This document shows, in pieces, positions 24,400 to 32,009 of a stretch of 32,009 bases of DNA. Source of the DNA: Candidatus Omnitrophota bacterium. Lineage in GTDB: Bacteria; Omnitrophota; Gorgyraeia; JABMRN01; RBG-13-46-9. The position numbers and the translations under genes were made by a program. The notes beneath the pieces are model-generated. The model was not told the DNA's origin, did not search any database, and saw only the letters and a list, made by a program, of their open reading frames with translations. Position 1 is the stretch's first letter. The number at the start of each line of letters is the position of its first letter. The stretch is taken from positions 788,277-820,285 of the forward strand of contig CP070780.1 of NCBI GenBank assembly GCA_020346285.1. The letters run 5' to 3'.

Positions 24400-25014
24400 A
24401 TGGAAATGGAGCTTAATAATCTTATAGATAAAATAAAACGTGAAGGCGTCGAAGAGGCGGAAAAAGAAGCCGGCGAGCTGGTTTCTGACGCGCAGGGGAA
24501 AGCCAGGCAGATTATAAATACCGCCGAGAGCGAAAAGGCCGATATCATAAAACAGGCGGAAGGAGAAATCAGGAATTTCAGGAAGAATGCGGAGAAGGCC
24601 GTCAAGCAGGCCGCAAGAGACGCCCTCCTTAATTTAAGGGAGAGGGTAAACGAGTTTTTCGTCAGGATGGTAAAGGACAAGATTTCCGGGGAGTTAACGC
24701 CGGAGGTTTTGAAAGAGGTTATTATCAAGGCCATAGCAAATTTCAGAAAAGACGGCACCTCGGATATAGAGGTCCTGGTAAGCAAAAAGGATAGAGACGA
24801 GCTCCAAAAATCCCTCTTTAAGGCCCTCGCGAAAGACATAAAGCTCACGCTTACAGGAGCTCCCGGTATAGAAAAAGGCTTCCGCATAGGCGAAAAAGGC
24901 AAGGACTCTTATTTTGATTTTACCGGCGAGGCCATCGCCGAATCATTTACGCGCTATCTCAATCCAAAATTAGCCGAAATGTTAAATATCAATTTAGGCC
25001 TGGGTAAAAAATAA
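24400..25014 (+). CDS. atpE: V-type ATP synthase/ATPase subunit E
   Basis: This 204-aa protein is the peripheral stalk subunit E. It has a long charged, Ala/Glu/Lys-rich N-terminal coiled coil (about residues 10-85) and a C-terminal mixed domain ending in YLNPKLAEML. This organisation and length fit bacterial and archaeal E subunits, which brace the A3B3 head against subunit I. GGGAGG 8 bases before the ATG supports the start. It is the first gene of a seven-gene ATPase operon. Sequence conservation in E is low, so context contributes strongly to the call. Confidence 0.85.
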   Translation: MEMELNNLIDKIKREGVEEAEKEAGELVSDAQGKARQIINTAESEKADIIKQAEGEIRNFRKNAEKAVKQAARDALLNLRERVNEFFVRMVKDKISGELTPEVLKEVIIKAIANFRKDGTSDIEVLVSKKDRDELQKSLFKALAKDIKLTLTGAPGIEKGFRIGEKGKDSYFDFTGEAIAESFTRYLNPKLAEMLNINLGLGKK

Positions 25015-25017
25015 AAG

Positions 25018-25521
25018 ATGCCTAACAAATATTATTATCTGGTTGCGTCCCTCGCATACCTTGAATTCGAAAAAACACCCCCTATTACAAAATACGAATT
25101 TTTGTCCGAATGTAAAAAATGGCTTGACGCGGATGATTTTAAGAAACTCGCGGGTATAGATATAAGCGATATCGAGATACGCCCGCGGGACCTGCCGATA
25201 ATTAAAGAATGGAAGTCCTTTGACCTTGCCCTGCGTAAAGGTCTCGGCGAGATACGGGAGACGAGAAAAAAATCTTTGCACGAGAAAATACCTGTCCGCT
25301 TCATGGATGTATTTGAAGAGCCGACGCCTTTACTTATGGAGAGGAAGCTCGAGAAAAAGAGATGGGATTTTATAGAAGAAAAAGAATTCGGCCGCCATTT
25401 TGATATAAACGCGCTGGCGCTTTATTTTTTAAAAATCCAGATCCTGGAAAGGCTGGCCGTATTTGAAGAAGAAAAGGGAAAAGCCCGTTTCGAGCGCTTG
25501 TCGGAGGTAACCTATGCGTAA
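25018..25521 (+). CDS. DUF2764 family protein of V-type ATPase operon
   Basis: A 167-aa soluble, largely helical protein. The start MPNKYYYLVASLAYLEF, with LPxLxF-like spacing, and the rest match DUF2764 proteins that replace a recognisable subunit C in V-type ATPase operons of Chlamydiae, Bacteroidetes and relatives. It occupies the position between E and A where they are always found. A role as a short C-like socket linking the central rotor to the K ring is inference. It is 3 bases after atpE and overlaps atpA by 8 bases. Confidence 0.75.
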   Translation: MPNKYYYLVASLAYLEFEKTPPITKYEFLSECKKWLDADDFKKLAGIDISDIEIRPRDLPIIKEWKSFDLALRKGLGEIRETRKKSLHEKIPVRFMDVFEEPTPLLMERKLEKKRWDFIEEKEFGRHFDINALALYFLKIQILERLAVFEEEKGKARFERLSEVTYA

Positions 25522-27259
25522 AAATCTCGGAAAGATTATCTCCATAACGGGCAACATGATAGGCGTTGTAATCCACGGGCATATTACCCAGAACGAAGTG
25601 GCCTATGTGATCAGGGGAGATAAGCGGCTTAAATCCGAAGTCATTAAGGTAGAAGGGAATGTTGCGTACCTTCAGGTATTCGAATACACAAAAGGTATAA
25701 AAATCGGCGATACGGTCGAGTTTTCGGACAAGATGCTTTCTGTACAGCTCGGGCCGGGATTGCTTGCCCAGATATACGATGGATTGCAGAACCCGCTTCC
25801 GAAACTTGCCGAGGAATTCGGTTTCTTCCTGCCCGTTGGAGTAGAGCGTAACGCCATATCCCTCGAGAAAAAATGGGAATTTAAACCCTCCGTAAAAAAA
25901 GGCGATAAGGTAATCGCCGGAAGCGTTCTTGGCCATGTTCCCGAGGGGATTTTCAAACATAAAATAATGGTTCCTTTCTATTTAAAGAATGAATATGTAA
26001 TTAAAGAGATAGCCGGCCAGCGTGATTATACAGTTGACCAGGTCATCGCAAAACTAAAAGGCAAGAAGGGCGAAGTCATCGATGTAAGCATGGTCTTTGA
26101 GTGGCCGGTTAAGATTCCTATAGAGGCGTATAAGGAAAAACTCCCCCCTAAGGAGACCCTTATTACGAGGGCCCGGATTATCGATACATTTTTCCCGGTC
26201 GCCAAAGGCGGGACATACTGCATACCGGGCCCGTTCGGAGCCGGAAAAACGGTTCTCCAGCAGCTTACCAGCCGTTATGCCGAAGTTGATATAGTGATAA
26301 TTACTGCATGCGGCGAACGGGCGGGGGAAGTTGTTGAGACGTTGAGGGAATTTCCCCACATTACGGATTCCAGGACGGGAAAATCGCTTATGCAACGCAC
26401 CGTTATTATCTGTAATACGTCTTCGATGCCTGTTGCCGCGAGGGAATCCTCGGTCTATACAGGGGCCACGATCGCCGAGTACTACAGGCAGATGGGGCTT
26501 GACGTATTGCTTCTTGCGGATTCCACATCGCGCTGGGCGCAGGCGATGAGGGAAATTTCCGGCAGGCTGGAAGAGATTCCCGGGGAAGAAGCGTATCCCG
26601 CCTATCTCGAATCCCGCATAGCCCAGTTTTATGAACGCGCGGCGGTCGTAAAGTTGCACGACGGAGAAACAGGAACGCTTACTATCGGAGGCACGGTGAG
26701 CCCGGCCGGCGGAAACTTCGAGGAACCCGTTACGCAAAGCACGCTTAAGGTTGTAAGCGCTTTTCACGGGCTTTCACGCGACCGGGCAAACGCGCGCAAA
26801 TTTCCCTCGGTTGACCCTCATGAAAGCTGGTCCAAATATAAGAGCTTCGTAAGGGATGACCTGGTGAATTTTGCGAAATCGATATTATCAAAAGGCAACG
26901 AGATACAGCAGATGATGAAGGTAATAGGAGAAGAGGGAACCTCCACGGAGGATTTTGTAATTTACCTTAAAAGCGAATTCCTGGATGCGGTTTACCTTCA
27001 GCAGAACGGTTTTGACCCGGTGGATGCCTCGACGGATGCCAAGCGCCAGGAATACGTATTCTCAAAAATAGTAACAAATATTTTACGAAAGGAATTTTCC
27101 TTCAGCGATAAAGAAGACGCGCGCCATTTTTTCTATACCTTAAGGCAATTTTTTATAGATTGGAACTATAAGGAATGGAAAACGAGAAAGTTCTCGGAAC
27201 AGGAAGGCAAAATAGACAAATTATTGTCTGATAATTCCCATGCGAAAAGTATGCACTAG
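25514..27259 (+). CDS. atpA: V-type ATP synthase/ATPase catalytic subunit A
   Basis: A 581-aa catalytic head subunit. Walker A is GPFGAGKT (239-246), and the catalytic Glu is in CGERAGE (E268). The non-homologous insertion typical of A subunits (about residues 115-190) and [19 protein letters not shown] are present. Three A and three B subunits form the rotary head that couples ATP synthesis or hydrolysis to ion flow. It starts within the DUF2764 gene and overlaps atpB by 20 bases, suggesting tight translational coupling. Length and motifs indicate a normal protein. Confidence 0.97.
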   Translation: MRKNLGKIISITGNMIGVVIHGHITQNEVAYVIRGDKRLKSEVIKVEGNVAYLQVFEYTKGIKIGDTVEFSDKMLSVQLGPGLLAQIYDGLQNPLPKLAEEFGFFLPVGVERNAISLEKKWEFKPSVKKGDKVIAGSVLGHVPEGIFKHKIMVPFYLKNEYVIKEIAGQRDYTVDQVIAKLKGKKGEVIDVSMVFEWPVKIPIEAYKEKLPPKETLITRARIIDTFFPVAKGGTYCIPGPFGAGKTVLQQLTSRYAEVDIVIITACGERAGEVVETLREFPHITDSRTGKSLMQRTVIICNTSSMPVAARESSVYTGATIAEYYRQMGLDVLLLADSTSRWAQAMREISGRLEEIPGEEAYPAYLESRIAQFYERAAVVKLHDGETGTLTIGGTVSPAGGNFEEPVTQSTLKVVSAFHGLSRDRANARKFPSVDPHESWSKYKSFVRDDLVNFAKSILSKGNEIQQMMKVIGEEGTSTEDFVIYLKSEFLDAVYLQQNGFDPVDASTDAKRQEYVFSKIVTNILRKEFSFSDKEDARHFFYTLRQFFIDWNYKEWKTRKFSEQEGKIDKLLSDNSHAKSMH

Positions 27260-28532
27260 GATATTGAGCATAGTCGGCAATGTATTGACTGTCCGGGCAG
27301 AGCAGGTAGCCTACGAAGAGCTGGCCCGGGTGTCAACATCAATGGGCCCGTCCCTCGCGCAGGTAATCCGCATGGACAAGGATATAGTTTATCTTCAGGC
27401 CTTTCAGGGGGCAAGGGGCATATCCACCGGCGACGAAGTAACGTTTCTCGGCCATCCCATGAAAGTAGGGTTTTCACCTAACCTTTTGGGAAGAATTTTT
27501 AACGGGAGCGGAATACCGCGTGACGGAGGCCCCTCGCTTACAGAAAATCTCATAGAGATTGCGGGCCCCGCGGTAAACCCGGCGAAAAGAATTATTCCCA
27601 GCCAGATGATAAGGACGAATATCCCCATGATAGATGTCTTTAATTCACTGGTGGAATCCCAGAAACTTCCGATATTTTCTGTTTCCGGAGAGCCGTACGA
27701 CGAACTTCTGATGAGGATTGCGCTTCAGGCAGAAGTGGACATGATAATTTTAGGCGGTATCGGGATTAAATACGACCGGTACATGTATTTCAGAAATACG
27801 CTCGAAGAGGGAGGCGCGTTGGCAAAGTCTGTTTTCTTCATTCACACGGCATCCGACCCCATCGTAGAAGGCCTTATGGTGCCTGATATGTGCCTGGCGG
27901 TAGCCGAGAAGTTTGCGCTGGCCGGCAAAAGGGTGCTCGTGCTTTTTACTAACATGACAAATTTCTCCGATGCCTTAAAGGAGATAGCCATTACCATGGA
28001 ACAGGTTCCCTCAAACAGGGGATACCCCGGCGATCTCTACAGCCAGCTTGCCGCGCGGTATGAAAAAGCGGTGGATTTTGAAGGAGCGGGTTCTATTACC
28101 GTCCTGGCGGTAACAACCATGCCGGGCGACGACATAACCCATCCCGTTCCTGACAATACGGGCTACATAACAGAGGGGCAGTTTTACTTAAGAAACGGCA
28201 GGATCGAGCCATTCGGGTCCTTGAGCAGGTTGAAGCAACTTGTTAACAAAAAGACCCGCGAAGATCATAGAAGCATTATGGACGGGATGTTGCAACTATA
28301 TGCCCAGTATAGAGAAGCAGAGGAAAAGAGAACCATGGGCTTCCGTATGAGCGAGTGGGACAAGAAGCTTTTGAAATACGGAAAACTTTTTGAAGACAAC
28401 ATGATGGATTTAAAGGTAAACATCCCTCTCGAAAAAGCCCTGGATAACGGCTGGAGAATAATGGCCGATTGCTTTAGCCCGGAAGAAAGCAATTTCCGCA
28501 CAGAACTCATAGAAAAATTCTGGCCGCGGTAA
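27240..28532 (+). CDS. atpB: V-type ATP synthase/ATPase subunit B
   Basis: The 430-aa non-catalytic head subunit. It lacks a Walker A loop: the corresponding segment reads [20 protein letters not shown] (about residues 147-166). [35 protein letters not shown] and [22 protein letters not shown] are conserved B-subunit blocks. It alternates with A in the hexameric head. It is a little shorter than the usual about 460 aa, mainly at the C-terminus. Starting within atpA by 20 bases, it is followed 3 bases later by atpD. Confidence 0.96.
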   Translation: MRKVCTRILSIVGNVLTVRAEQVAYEELARVSTSMGPSLAQVIRMDKDIVYLQAFQGARGISTGDEVTFLGHPMKVGFSPNLLGRIFNGSGIPRDGGPSLTENLIEIAGPAVNPAKRIIPSQMIRTNIPMIDVFNSLVESQKLPIFSVSGEPYDELLMRIALQAEVDMIILGGIGIKYDRYMYFRNTLEEGGALAKSVFFIHTASDPIVEGLMVPDMCLAVAEKFALAGKRVLVLFTNMTNFSDALKEIAITMEQVPSNRGYPGDLYSQLAARYEKAVDFEGAGSITVLAVTTMPGDDITHPVPDNTGYITEGQFYLRNGRIEPFGSLSRLKQLVNKKTREDHRSIMDGMLQLYAQYREAEEKRTMGFRMSEWDKKLLKYGKLFEDNMMDLKVNIPLEKALDNGWRIMADCFSPEESNFRTELIEKFWPR

Positions 28533-28535
28533 GTC

Positions 28536-29150
28536 ATGGGAAGAGTAAAACACACCAAAAACGAGCTTAAAAGGCAAAAAGATGACCTTAAAAGATTCAT
28601 TCGCTACCTCCCTACTCTTGCGCTTAAAAAACAGCAACTGCAGGCAGAGATAATAAGGATTCTGCATGCCAGAGACGAACTGGAAAAGCAAATAGAGATA
28701 TTCAGGGAGTCGGTATATAAATGGGTAGCGGTATTTGCCGAAGAGGTGCATATCGAAAAGCTCGTCGGCATAGAAAAGATACGGGTTTCGACGGGAAACA
28801 TAGCGGGGATAGGCATACCGGTATTCGAAAAAGTAGATTTCAGGGAAAATAATTACGATATTATTAAAACGCCCTTGTGGGTGGATTACGGAATCGAGGC
28901 GATAAAAGAACTCGCCACTTTAAAAGCGCGAAGCCGGGTCCTCGAGAAACAACTCGAGCTCGTAAGAGAAGAGCTTAGGATTACAACCCAGAGGGTAAAC
29001 CTGTTTGAGAAGATAAAAATACCCCAGGCACGCGAAAACATACGAAGAATTAGTATATTCCTCGGCGATTTACAGACCGCGGCGGTTGTTACCGGAAAAA
29101 TAAGCAAAAATAAGATAGAGAAAAAAGCGGGAGCGCTTGCATCATGGTAG
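28536..29150 (+). CDS. atpD: V-type ATP synthase/ATPase subunit D
   Basis: A 204-aa central-shaft subunit. The family pattern is clear: an N-terminal helix with NELKRQKDDLKRFIRYLPTLALKKQQL, a short middle region, and a C-terminal helix RVNLFEKIKIPQARENIRRISIFL with the invariant RVNxFE-type sequence. The two long helices form the coiled-coil axle that rotates inside the head. No subunit F gene, its usual partner, is in the operon. It overlaps atpI by 7 bases. Confidence 0.95.
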   Translation: MGRVKHTKNELKRQKDDLKRFIRYLPTLALKKQQLQAEIIRILHARDELEKQIEIFRESVYKWVAVFAEEVHIEKLVGIEKIRVSTGNIAGIGIPVFEKVDFRENNYDIIKTPLWVDYGIEAIKELATLKARSRVLEKQLELVREELRITTQRVNLFEKIKIPQARENIRRISIFLGDLQTAAVVTGKISKNKIEKKAGALASW

Positions 29151-30928
29151 TCAGAATGAAAAAACTCACTCTCCTTGTCTCCGAAACCGGGAGAGAAGAA
29201 CTTCTTTTAAAATTGCGCAAACTTGGGACGCTTCACGTTAAAAACGTAACCAAGCCCTCTGCCAGAGAGATAGGTTCGCTTGAAGGGGCAATCTCGCAGG
29301 TTAAAAAAACCATTTCAATACTTGAGAATTATCCAATCCCGGCCTCCGGGAAAATCAGCTGGGGAATGCAGGAAATACCCGGCAACGCGAAAGAAGTAGT
29401 TTCGATCGCAGGGGAAAAAGAAGAAGCGATAAGAAATCTCGAGTATGTTAAAAGCCAGATAGAATGGTATAGGCCGTGGGGCTCCTTTAATCCGGAGGAT
29501 ATCGAACGGCTTAAGCAAAAAAAAATCTTTGTAACCTTATATCGCACAAGTAAAGGAGCCCTCAAAAAGCTCGGCGAAAAAAAGAATATTCATATTATAA
29601 GCAGGGATAAACAATACGCGTATCTGGCTCTAATTTGCGATAACCCAGACGAGCGGCTTCCGTTTGAAGAGATTGAACCGGCCAGGCATAGTTTTGATGA
29701 GTTCCATAAGAGGCGCGAATCCTTAGAAATAAGACTTAAAGAAATAGAGAGCATTCTCGAGAATATGGCAGGGGCAAAGGACTGCTTAAAAAATTGCCTT
29801 CCGAAACTGGAAAAGAAATATAATTTTTTAAATGTCATGCACGGCATGAAGGAAGAAAAAAAGTTTTCATATCTTCGAGGTTTTTGCCCGGCGGATAAAG
29901 TAAAGGAAGTAGTCGCTCTTGCGAAAGCGCATGGGGCCGGCTATCTTATAGAGGAACCGGATGAACCGCTGGAAACACCCACCCTTATCAGGAACCCCGG
30001 GTGGGTCAGTATAATAAACCCTGTATTCAAGTTTATGAATACGCTGCCGGGTTACAACGAATATGACATAAGCCTGTGGTTTTTGATGTTCTTTAGCATT
30101 TTCTTCGCCATGCTTATAGGCGACGGGGGTTACGGCCTTTTGTTTGTAGCGCTGACTTTTTTTGCGAGGAGAAAGCTGAAAAACGTACGCAAGGAACCGT
30201 TTCTTCTCATGTATACCTTGAGTTTTGCGACCGTTATCTGGGGGGCGATAACCGGCACGTGGTTTGGGGCTGAAAGGATTGCCCAGATGCCTTTTCTTAA
30301 TGCGTTGGTTGTAGAAAGAATAGATAGTTTTGTTACCACTAATCAGAATTTTATGATTTACATGTGTTTTGTAATCGGCGTCATACAGTTGAGCATAGCG
30401 CATTTTATAAGAGCCTTCAGGATAATCAATACCTTTAAAGCCCTGGCCGAAGCGGGATGGATTTTAACCCTATGGGGTCTTTTTTTTACCGCCGGGACAC
30501 TTGTCCTGAACAAGCCGTTCCCCGCGTTTGCGGGGCATTTTCTTGTCGCGGGGGCAACGCTGGTGCTATTATTTTCAAATCCGCAAAAAAACATAATAAA
30601 GGGAATACTGCTTTCCTTAGGCACTATTCCGCTTAAAATAGTCAGCTCTTTTTCCGACGTTGTGTCGTATATCAGGTTATTTGCCGTCGGGTACGCGTCT
30701 CTCGTGCTGGCGAGCACTTTTAACAATATGGCAATGCAGGTTGGGTTTGACAATGTTATGTCGGGGCTCGGATCTGCATTAATTATGTTTTTTGGCCATG
30801 CGCTGAATATCGCTCTTTGCCTTATGGCGGTTATTGTGCACGGCATAAGGCTCAATATGCTTGAGTTTTCAGGACAGATGGGCATGGAATGGTCGGGAAG
30901 GGAATACAACCCTTTTAGGGAAAAATAG
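29144..30928 (+). CDS. atpI: V-type ATP synthase/ATPase subunit I
   Basis: A 594-aa membrane stator subunit (subunit a equivalent). The first half (to about residue 285) is cytoplasmic and coiled-coil-rich; the second half has about seven to eight membrane spans beginning with PGYNEYDISLWFLMFFSIFFAMLIGDGGYGL (split here by a charged loop). VVSYIRLFAVGYASLVLA contains the conserved Arg (in YIRLF) that separates the ion half-channels. It is slightly shorter than typical (about 620-660 aa). A second in-frame ATG at 29156 gives MKKLTLLVSE and could be the true start. Confidence 0.95.
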   Translation: MVVRMKKLTLLVSETGREELLLKLRKLGTLHVKNVTKPSAREIGSLEGAISQVKKTISILENYPIPASGKISWGMQEIPGNAKEVVSIAGEKEEAIRNLEYVKSQIEWYRPWGSFNPEDIERLKQKKIFVTLYRTSKGALKKLGEKKNIHIISRDKQYAYLALICDNPDERLPFEEIEPARHSFDEFHKRRESLEIRLKEIESILENMAGAKDCLKNCLPKLEKKYNFLNVMHGMKEEKKFSYLRGFCPADKVKEVVALAKAHGAGYLIEEPDEPLETPTLIRNPGWVSIINPVFKFMNTLPGYNEYDISLWFLMFFSIFFAMLIGDGGYGLLFVALTFFARRKLKNVRKEPFLLMYTLSFATVIWGAITGTWFGAERIAQMPFLNALVVERIDSFVTTNQNFMIYMCFVIGVIQLSIAHFIRAFRIINTFKALAEAGWILTLWGLFFTAGTLVLNKPFPAFAGHFLVAGATLVLLFSNPQKNIIKGILLSLGTIPLKIVSSFSDVVSYIRLFAVGYASLVLASTFNNMAMQVGFDNVMSGLGSALIMFFGHALNIALCLMAVIVHGIRLNMLEFSGQMGMEWSGREYNPFREK

Positions 30929-30938
30929 GAGGAATAAT

Positions 30939-31376
30939 ATGGTAGCAGGATTAGGGGATATGGGTTTTTCTCTGGCATTGGCGGCATTGGGTTCCGCGCT
31001 CGGTACAGGGGTCGCCGGGATGGCGGCAATCGGGGCGTGGAAAAAAGCATTCATGCAGAATAAGGCAGCACCTTTTATTTTAATCGCTTTTGTCGGAGCG
31101 CCGTTATCTCAAACAATCTACGGTTTTATTCTGAAAAACCAGATAAAAGCAGCTAATCTCCCTCCCGAATCTTATACATATCAGATTATATTAGGGGCAA
31201 TCGCGGGATTGGCTATAGGGCTCTCCGCCTGGATGCAGGGTAAAGCCGGCGCAAGGGCAGCGGACGCGCTGGCAGAGTCGGGAAAAGGCTTTGGCAATTA
31301 TATCATGGTCTTGGGCGTAATAGAAACAGTCGCGCTCTTTGTCATGGTATTTACCATGACGGCTTTACCGAAGTAA
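30939..31376 (+). CDS. atpK: V-type ATP synthase/ATPase membrane ring subunit K
   Basis: A 145-aa proteolipid with four membrane helices formed from two tandem hairpins. ATG 30939 follows AGGAGGA; earlier in-frame starts lie within atpI. The ion-carrying carboxylate is E129 in VLGVIETVALF of helix 4; helix 2 has S57-Q58-T59 and helix 3 Q100 (AWMQGKAG), positions that resemble the Na+-liganding set known from Enterococcus NtpK (Thr/Gln, Gln, Glu). This suggests a Na+-coupled ring with one carboxylate per four helices, but needs structural comparison. It is the last gene of the operon. Confidence 0.95.
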   Translation: MVAGLGDMGFSLALAALGSALGTGVAGMAAIGAWKKAFMQNKAAPFILIAFVGAPLSQTIYGFILKNQIKAANLPPESYTYQIILGAIAGLAIGLSAWMQGKAGARAADALAESGKGFGNYIMVLGVIETVALFVMVFTMTALPK

Positions 31377-31382
31377 AAGTAA

Positions 31383-31411
31383 TTGACAAAGAACCCTTGT
31401 CAGTAGATAAT
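31383..31411 (+). promoter_or_regulatory. Promoter of the tRNA-Val/tRNA-Asp unit
   Basis: TTGACA (31383-31388) and GATAAT (31406-31411) are 17 bases apart, starting transcription at about 31418, some 24 bases before tRNA-Val. It lies 7 bases after the atpK stop, so the tRNAs can be expressed independently of the ATPase operon. Confidence 0.75.
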
Positions 31412-31441
31412 GTAATCTCTTGAAAATCAAAGAGTTCCATT

Positions 31442-31518
31442 GGGCGGGTAGTTCAGTTGGTTAGAACGGTTGACTTACATTCAACAGGTCACAGGTTCGA
31501 GTCCTGTCCCGCCCACCA
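31442..31518 (+). tRNA. tRNA-Val (anticodon UAC)
   Basis: A full cloverleaf: acceptor GGGCGGG/CCCGCCC, D arm GTTC/GAAC, anticodon stem GTTGA/TCAAC with loop CTTACAT giving anticodon UAC, T arm ACAGG-TTCGAGT-CCTGT, discriminator A and encoded CCA. Confidence 0.96.
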
Positions 31519-31568
31519 GATTTGCGAACGCAGTAAGCAGATCTCTCCCGAGGAAAATACAATTTTAA

Positions 31569-31645
31569 GGGGACGTAGTTCAGATGGATAGAACGCGAGC
31601 TTGTCACGCTCGAGGTCGCGGGTTCGAGTCCCGTCGTCCCCGCCA
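31569..31645 (+). tRNA. tRNA-Asp (anticodon GUC)
   Basis: A full cloverleaf: acceptor GGGGACG/CGTCCCC, anticodon stem CGAGC/GCTCG with loop TTGTCAC giving anticodon GUC, T arm CGCGG/CCGTC-type pairing with TTCGAGT, discriminator G and encoded CCA. It is 50 bases after tRNA-Val and probably shares its transcript. Confidence 0.96.
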
Positions 31646-31655
31646 CTTAATATAA

Positions 31656-31684
31656 CTGTCATTCCCGCGAAAGCGGGAATCCAG
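31656..31684. repeat. Short palindromic repeat (ATTCCCGC-GAAA-GCGGGAAT)
   Basis: ATTCCCGC (31661-31668) and GCGGGAAT (31673-31680) flank GAAA; with the neighbouring CTGTC and CCAG this matches a dispersed repeat type found in many proteobacterial and environmental genomes. It lies between tRNA-Asp and the terminator. Confidence 0.8.
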
Positions 31685-31691
31685 ACGACAA

Positions 31692-31733
31692 CCCTATTTA
31701 CTGTCGAGAAATCGACAATAGATAGGGTTTTTT
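31692..31733 (+). terminator. Intrinsic terminator after the tRNA genes
   Basis: CCCTATTTACTGTCGA (31692-31707) pairs with TCGACAATAGATAGGG (31712-31727) around a GAAA tetraloop, 16 positions with one G-U and one mismatch, followed by six T (31728-31733) and more T-rich sequence. Confidence 0.9.
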
Positions 31734-31799
31734 GTTTTCTTTGAAATCTTGGCAATCTTGGTAAATTAACACACTTCTGGCACACAACTGCCACACTCG

Positions 31800-31846
31800 T
31801 GTCATTGCGAGGAGGCTGCCGAAGGCAACCGATGAAGCAATCTCAT
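31800..31846. repeat. Dispersed palindromic repeat (GTCATTGCGAGG type)
   Basis: GTCATTGCGAGG at 31801-31812, then a GCTGCCGAAGGCAAC hairpin core and GAAGCAATCTC at the other end. The 12-base start is identical to the complement of the right arm of the repeat inside pyrK, showing at least two copies in this window. Confidence 0.8.
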
Positions 31847-31862
31847 AGAAGGAAATATGCAT

Positions 31863-32009
31863 ATGAAAGGTTATCAATTCCTCGAAAACGACTTTTTTGA
31901 CCTGTGTAAAACTCGAGAGATAGGTCGAATTCCGATGTTATTATATATTTATCTCAGAGGTCTCTATTGTCGCTTTCAGAAGCCTATTTTTACCTGGTAT
32001 GATAAGAAG
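31863..32009 (+). CDS. Start of an unidentified gene (cut by window edge)
   Basis: From ATG 31863, with AAGGA 9 bases upstream, 49 codons stay open to the window end (MKGYQFLENDFFDLCKTREI..., continuing LLYIYLRGLYCRFQKPIFTW). The mix of aromatic and basic residues and the pattern LLYIYLRG resemble the N-terminal region of helix-turn-helix replication or mobile-element proteins, but I cannot assign a family from this fragment. ATG 31857 is in frame two codons earlier but too close to the ribosome-binding site. TGGCA-N6-TGCCA (31778-31793) and a 9-base tandem repeat (31745-31762) lie upstream. Confidence 0.5.
   Translation, partial: MKGYQFLENDFFDLCKTREIGRIPMLLYIYLRGLYCRFQKPIFTWYDKK

Noticed and set aside
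26054-26767. 237-aa frame antisense to atpA
   Set aside because: Shadow of the catalytic subunit gene; composition without domain features.
30256-30261. CACGTG in atpI as parS
   Set aside because: Only the 6-base core is present; flanks do not match.
31461-31646. Minus-strand open frame with GTTGLEPATSS and GRDRTRTCDLL motifs
   Set aside because: This is the well-known false protein made by translating tRNA genes backward; it lies exactly over tRNA-Val and tRNA-Asp.
31489-31794. Second minus-strand frame (DGTRTRDLERDKL...)
   Set aside because: Same tRNA artefact, extended through the repeat and terminator; no independent support.

Overview
This window looks like the chromosomal replication-origin neighbourhood of an uncultured Gram-negative bacterium of the PVC side of the tree, most likely Candidatus Omnitrophota. 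The evidence is indirect: a YidC with a periplasmic domain, a Chlamydia/Bacteroidetes-style V-type ATPase operon containing a DUF2764 protein, an 'NVGIGTT' plus YadA-head surface protein, A/T-rich genes with tight ATGA/GTGA overlaps, and palindromic repeats of the kind common in such genomes. The taxonomic call is inference from gene content.

Layout. Positions 1-10222 are read leftward: dnaA, dnaN, dciA (DUF721), gyrB, gyrA, tRNA-Glu(UUC), then a small membrane protein, a GT4 glycosyltransferase, an EamA-domain protein and the first 13 codons of glmS. Between gyrA/tRNA-Glu and the small protein lies a roughly 400-base gene-free stretch packed with hairpins and carrying a duplicate of the tRNA 3' end. 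Positions 10223-10534, between divergent dnaA and rpmH, hold three good DnaA boxes and are the best oriC candidate. Rightward from there run rpmH, rnpA, yidD, yidC, a stand-alone Jag_N protein, then parA, a large secreted YadA-head repeat protein, and parB. A 14-bp parS-like palindrome sits exactly over the parA start codon.

From 16584 a consensus promoter starts a pyrimidine operon: a leader with a PyrR-binding hairpin, a terminator and a 50-codon leader ORF, then pyrR, pyrB, pyrC, a Mut7-C RNase, endonuclease Q, pyrK, pyrD, pyrF and pyrE. Together these cover carbamoyl phosphate to UMP (carAB is not here) plus two nucleic-acid enzymes. Several junctions and one gene interior of this operon carry palindromic repeat elements read as protein.

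A second operon (24291-31376) encodes a V-type ATPase: E, DUF2764, A, B, D, I and K, without recognisable F or canonical C. After it come tRNA-Val(UAC) and tRNA-Asp(GUC) with their own promoter and a strong terminator, two genome-wide-type palindromic repeats, and the start of an unidentified gene at the window edge.

The most interesting system is the pyr leader. The ribosome-binding site of the leader ORF lies in the PyrR hairpin, and the ORF runs through the terminator to overlap pyrR. This suggests a PyrR-controlled, translation-coupled attenuator that merges the Bacillus PyrR and E. coli pyrL strategies. Also notable are the adhesin inserted between parA and parB and the parS-like site fused to a leaderless parA promoter.
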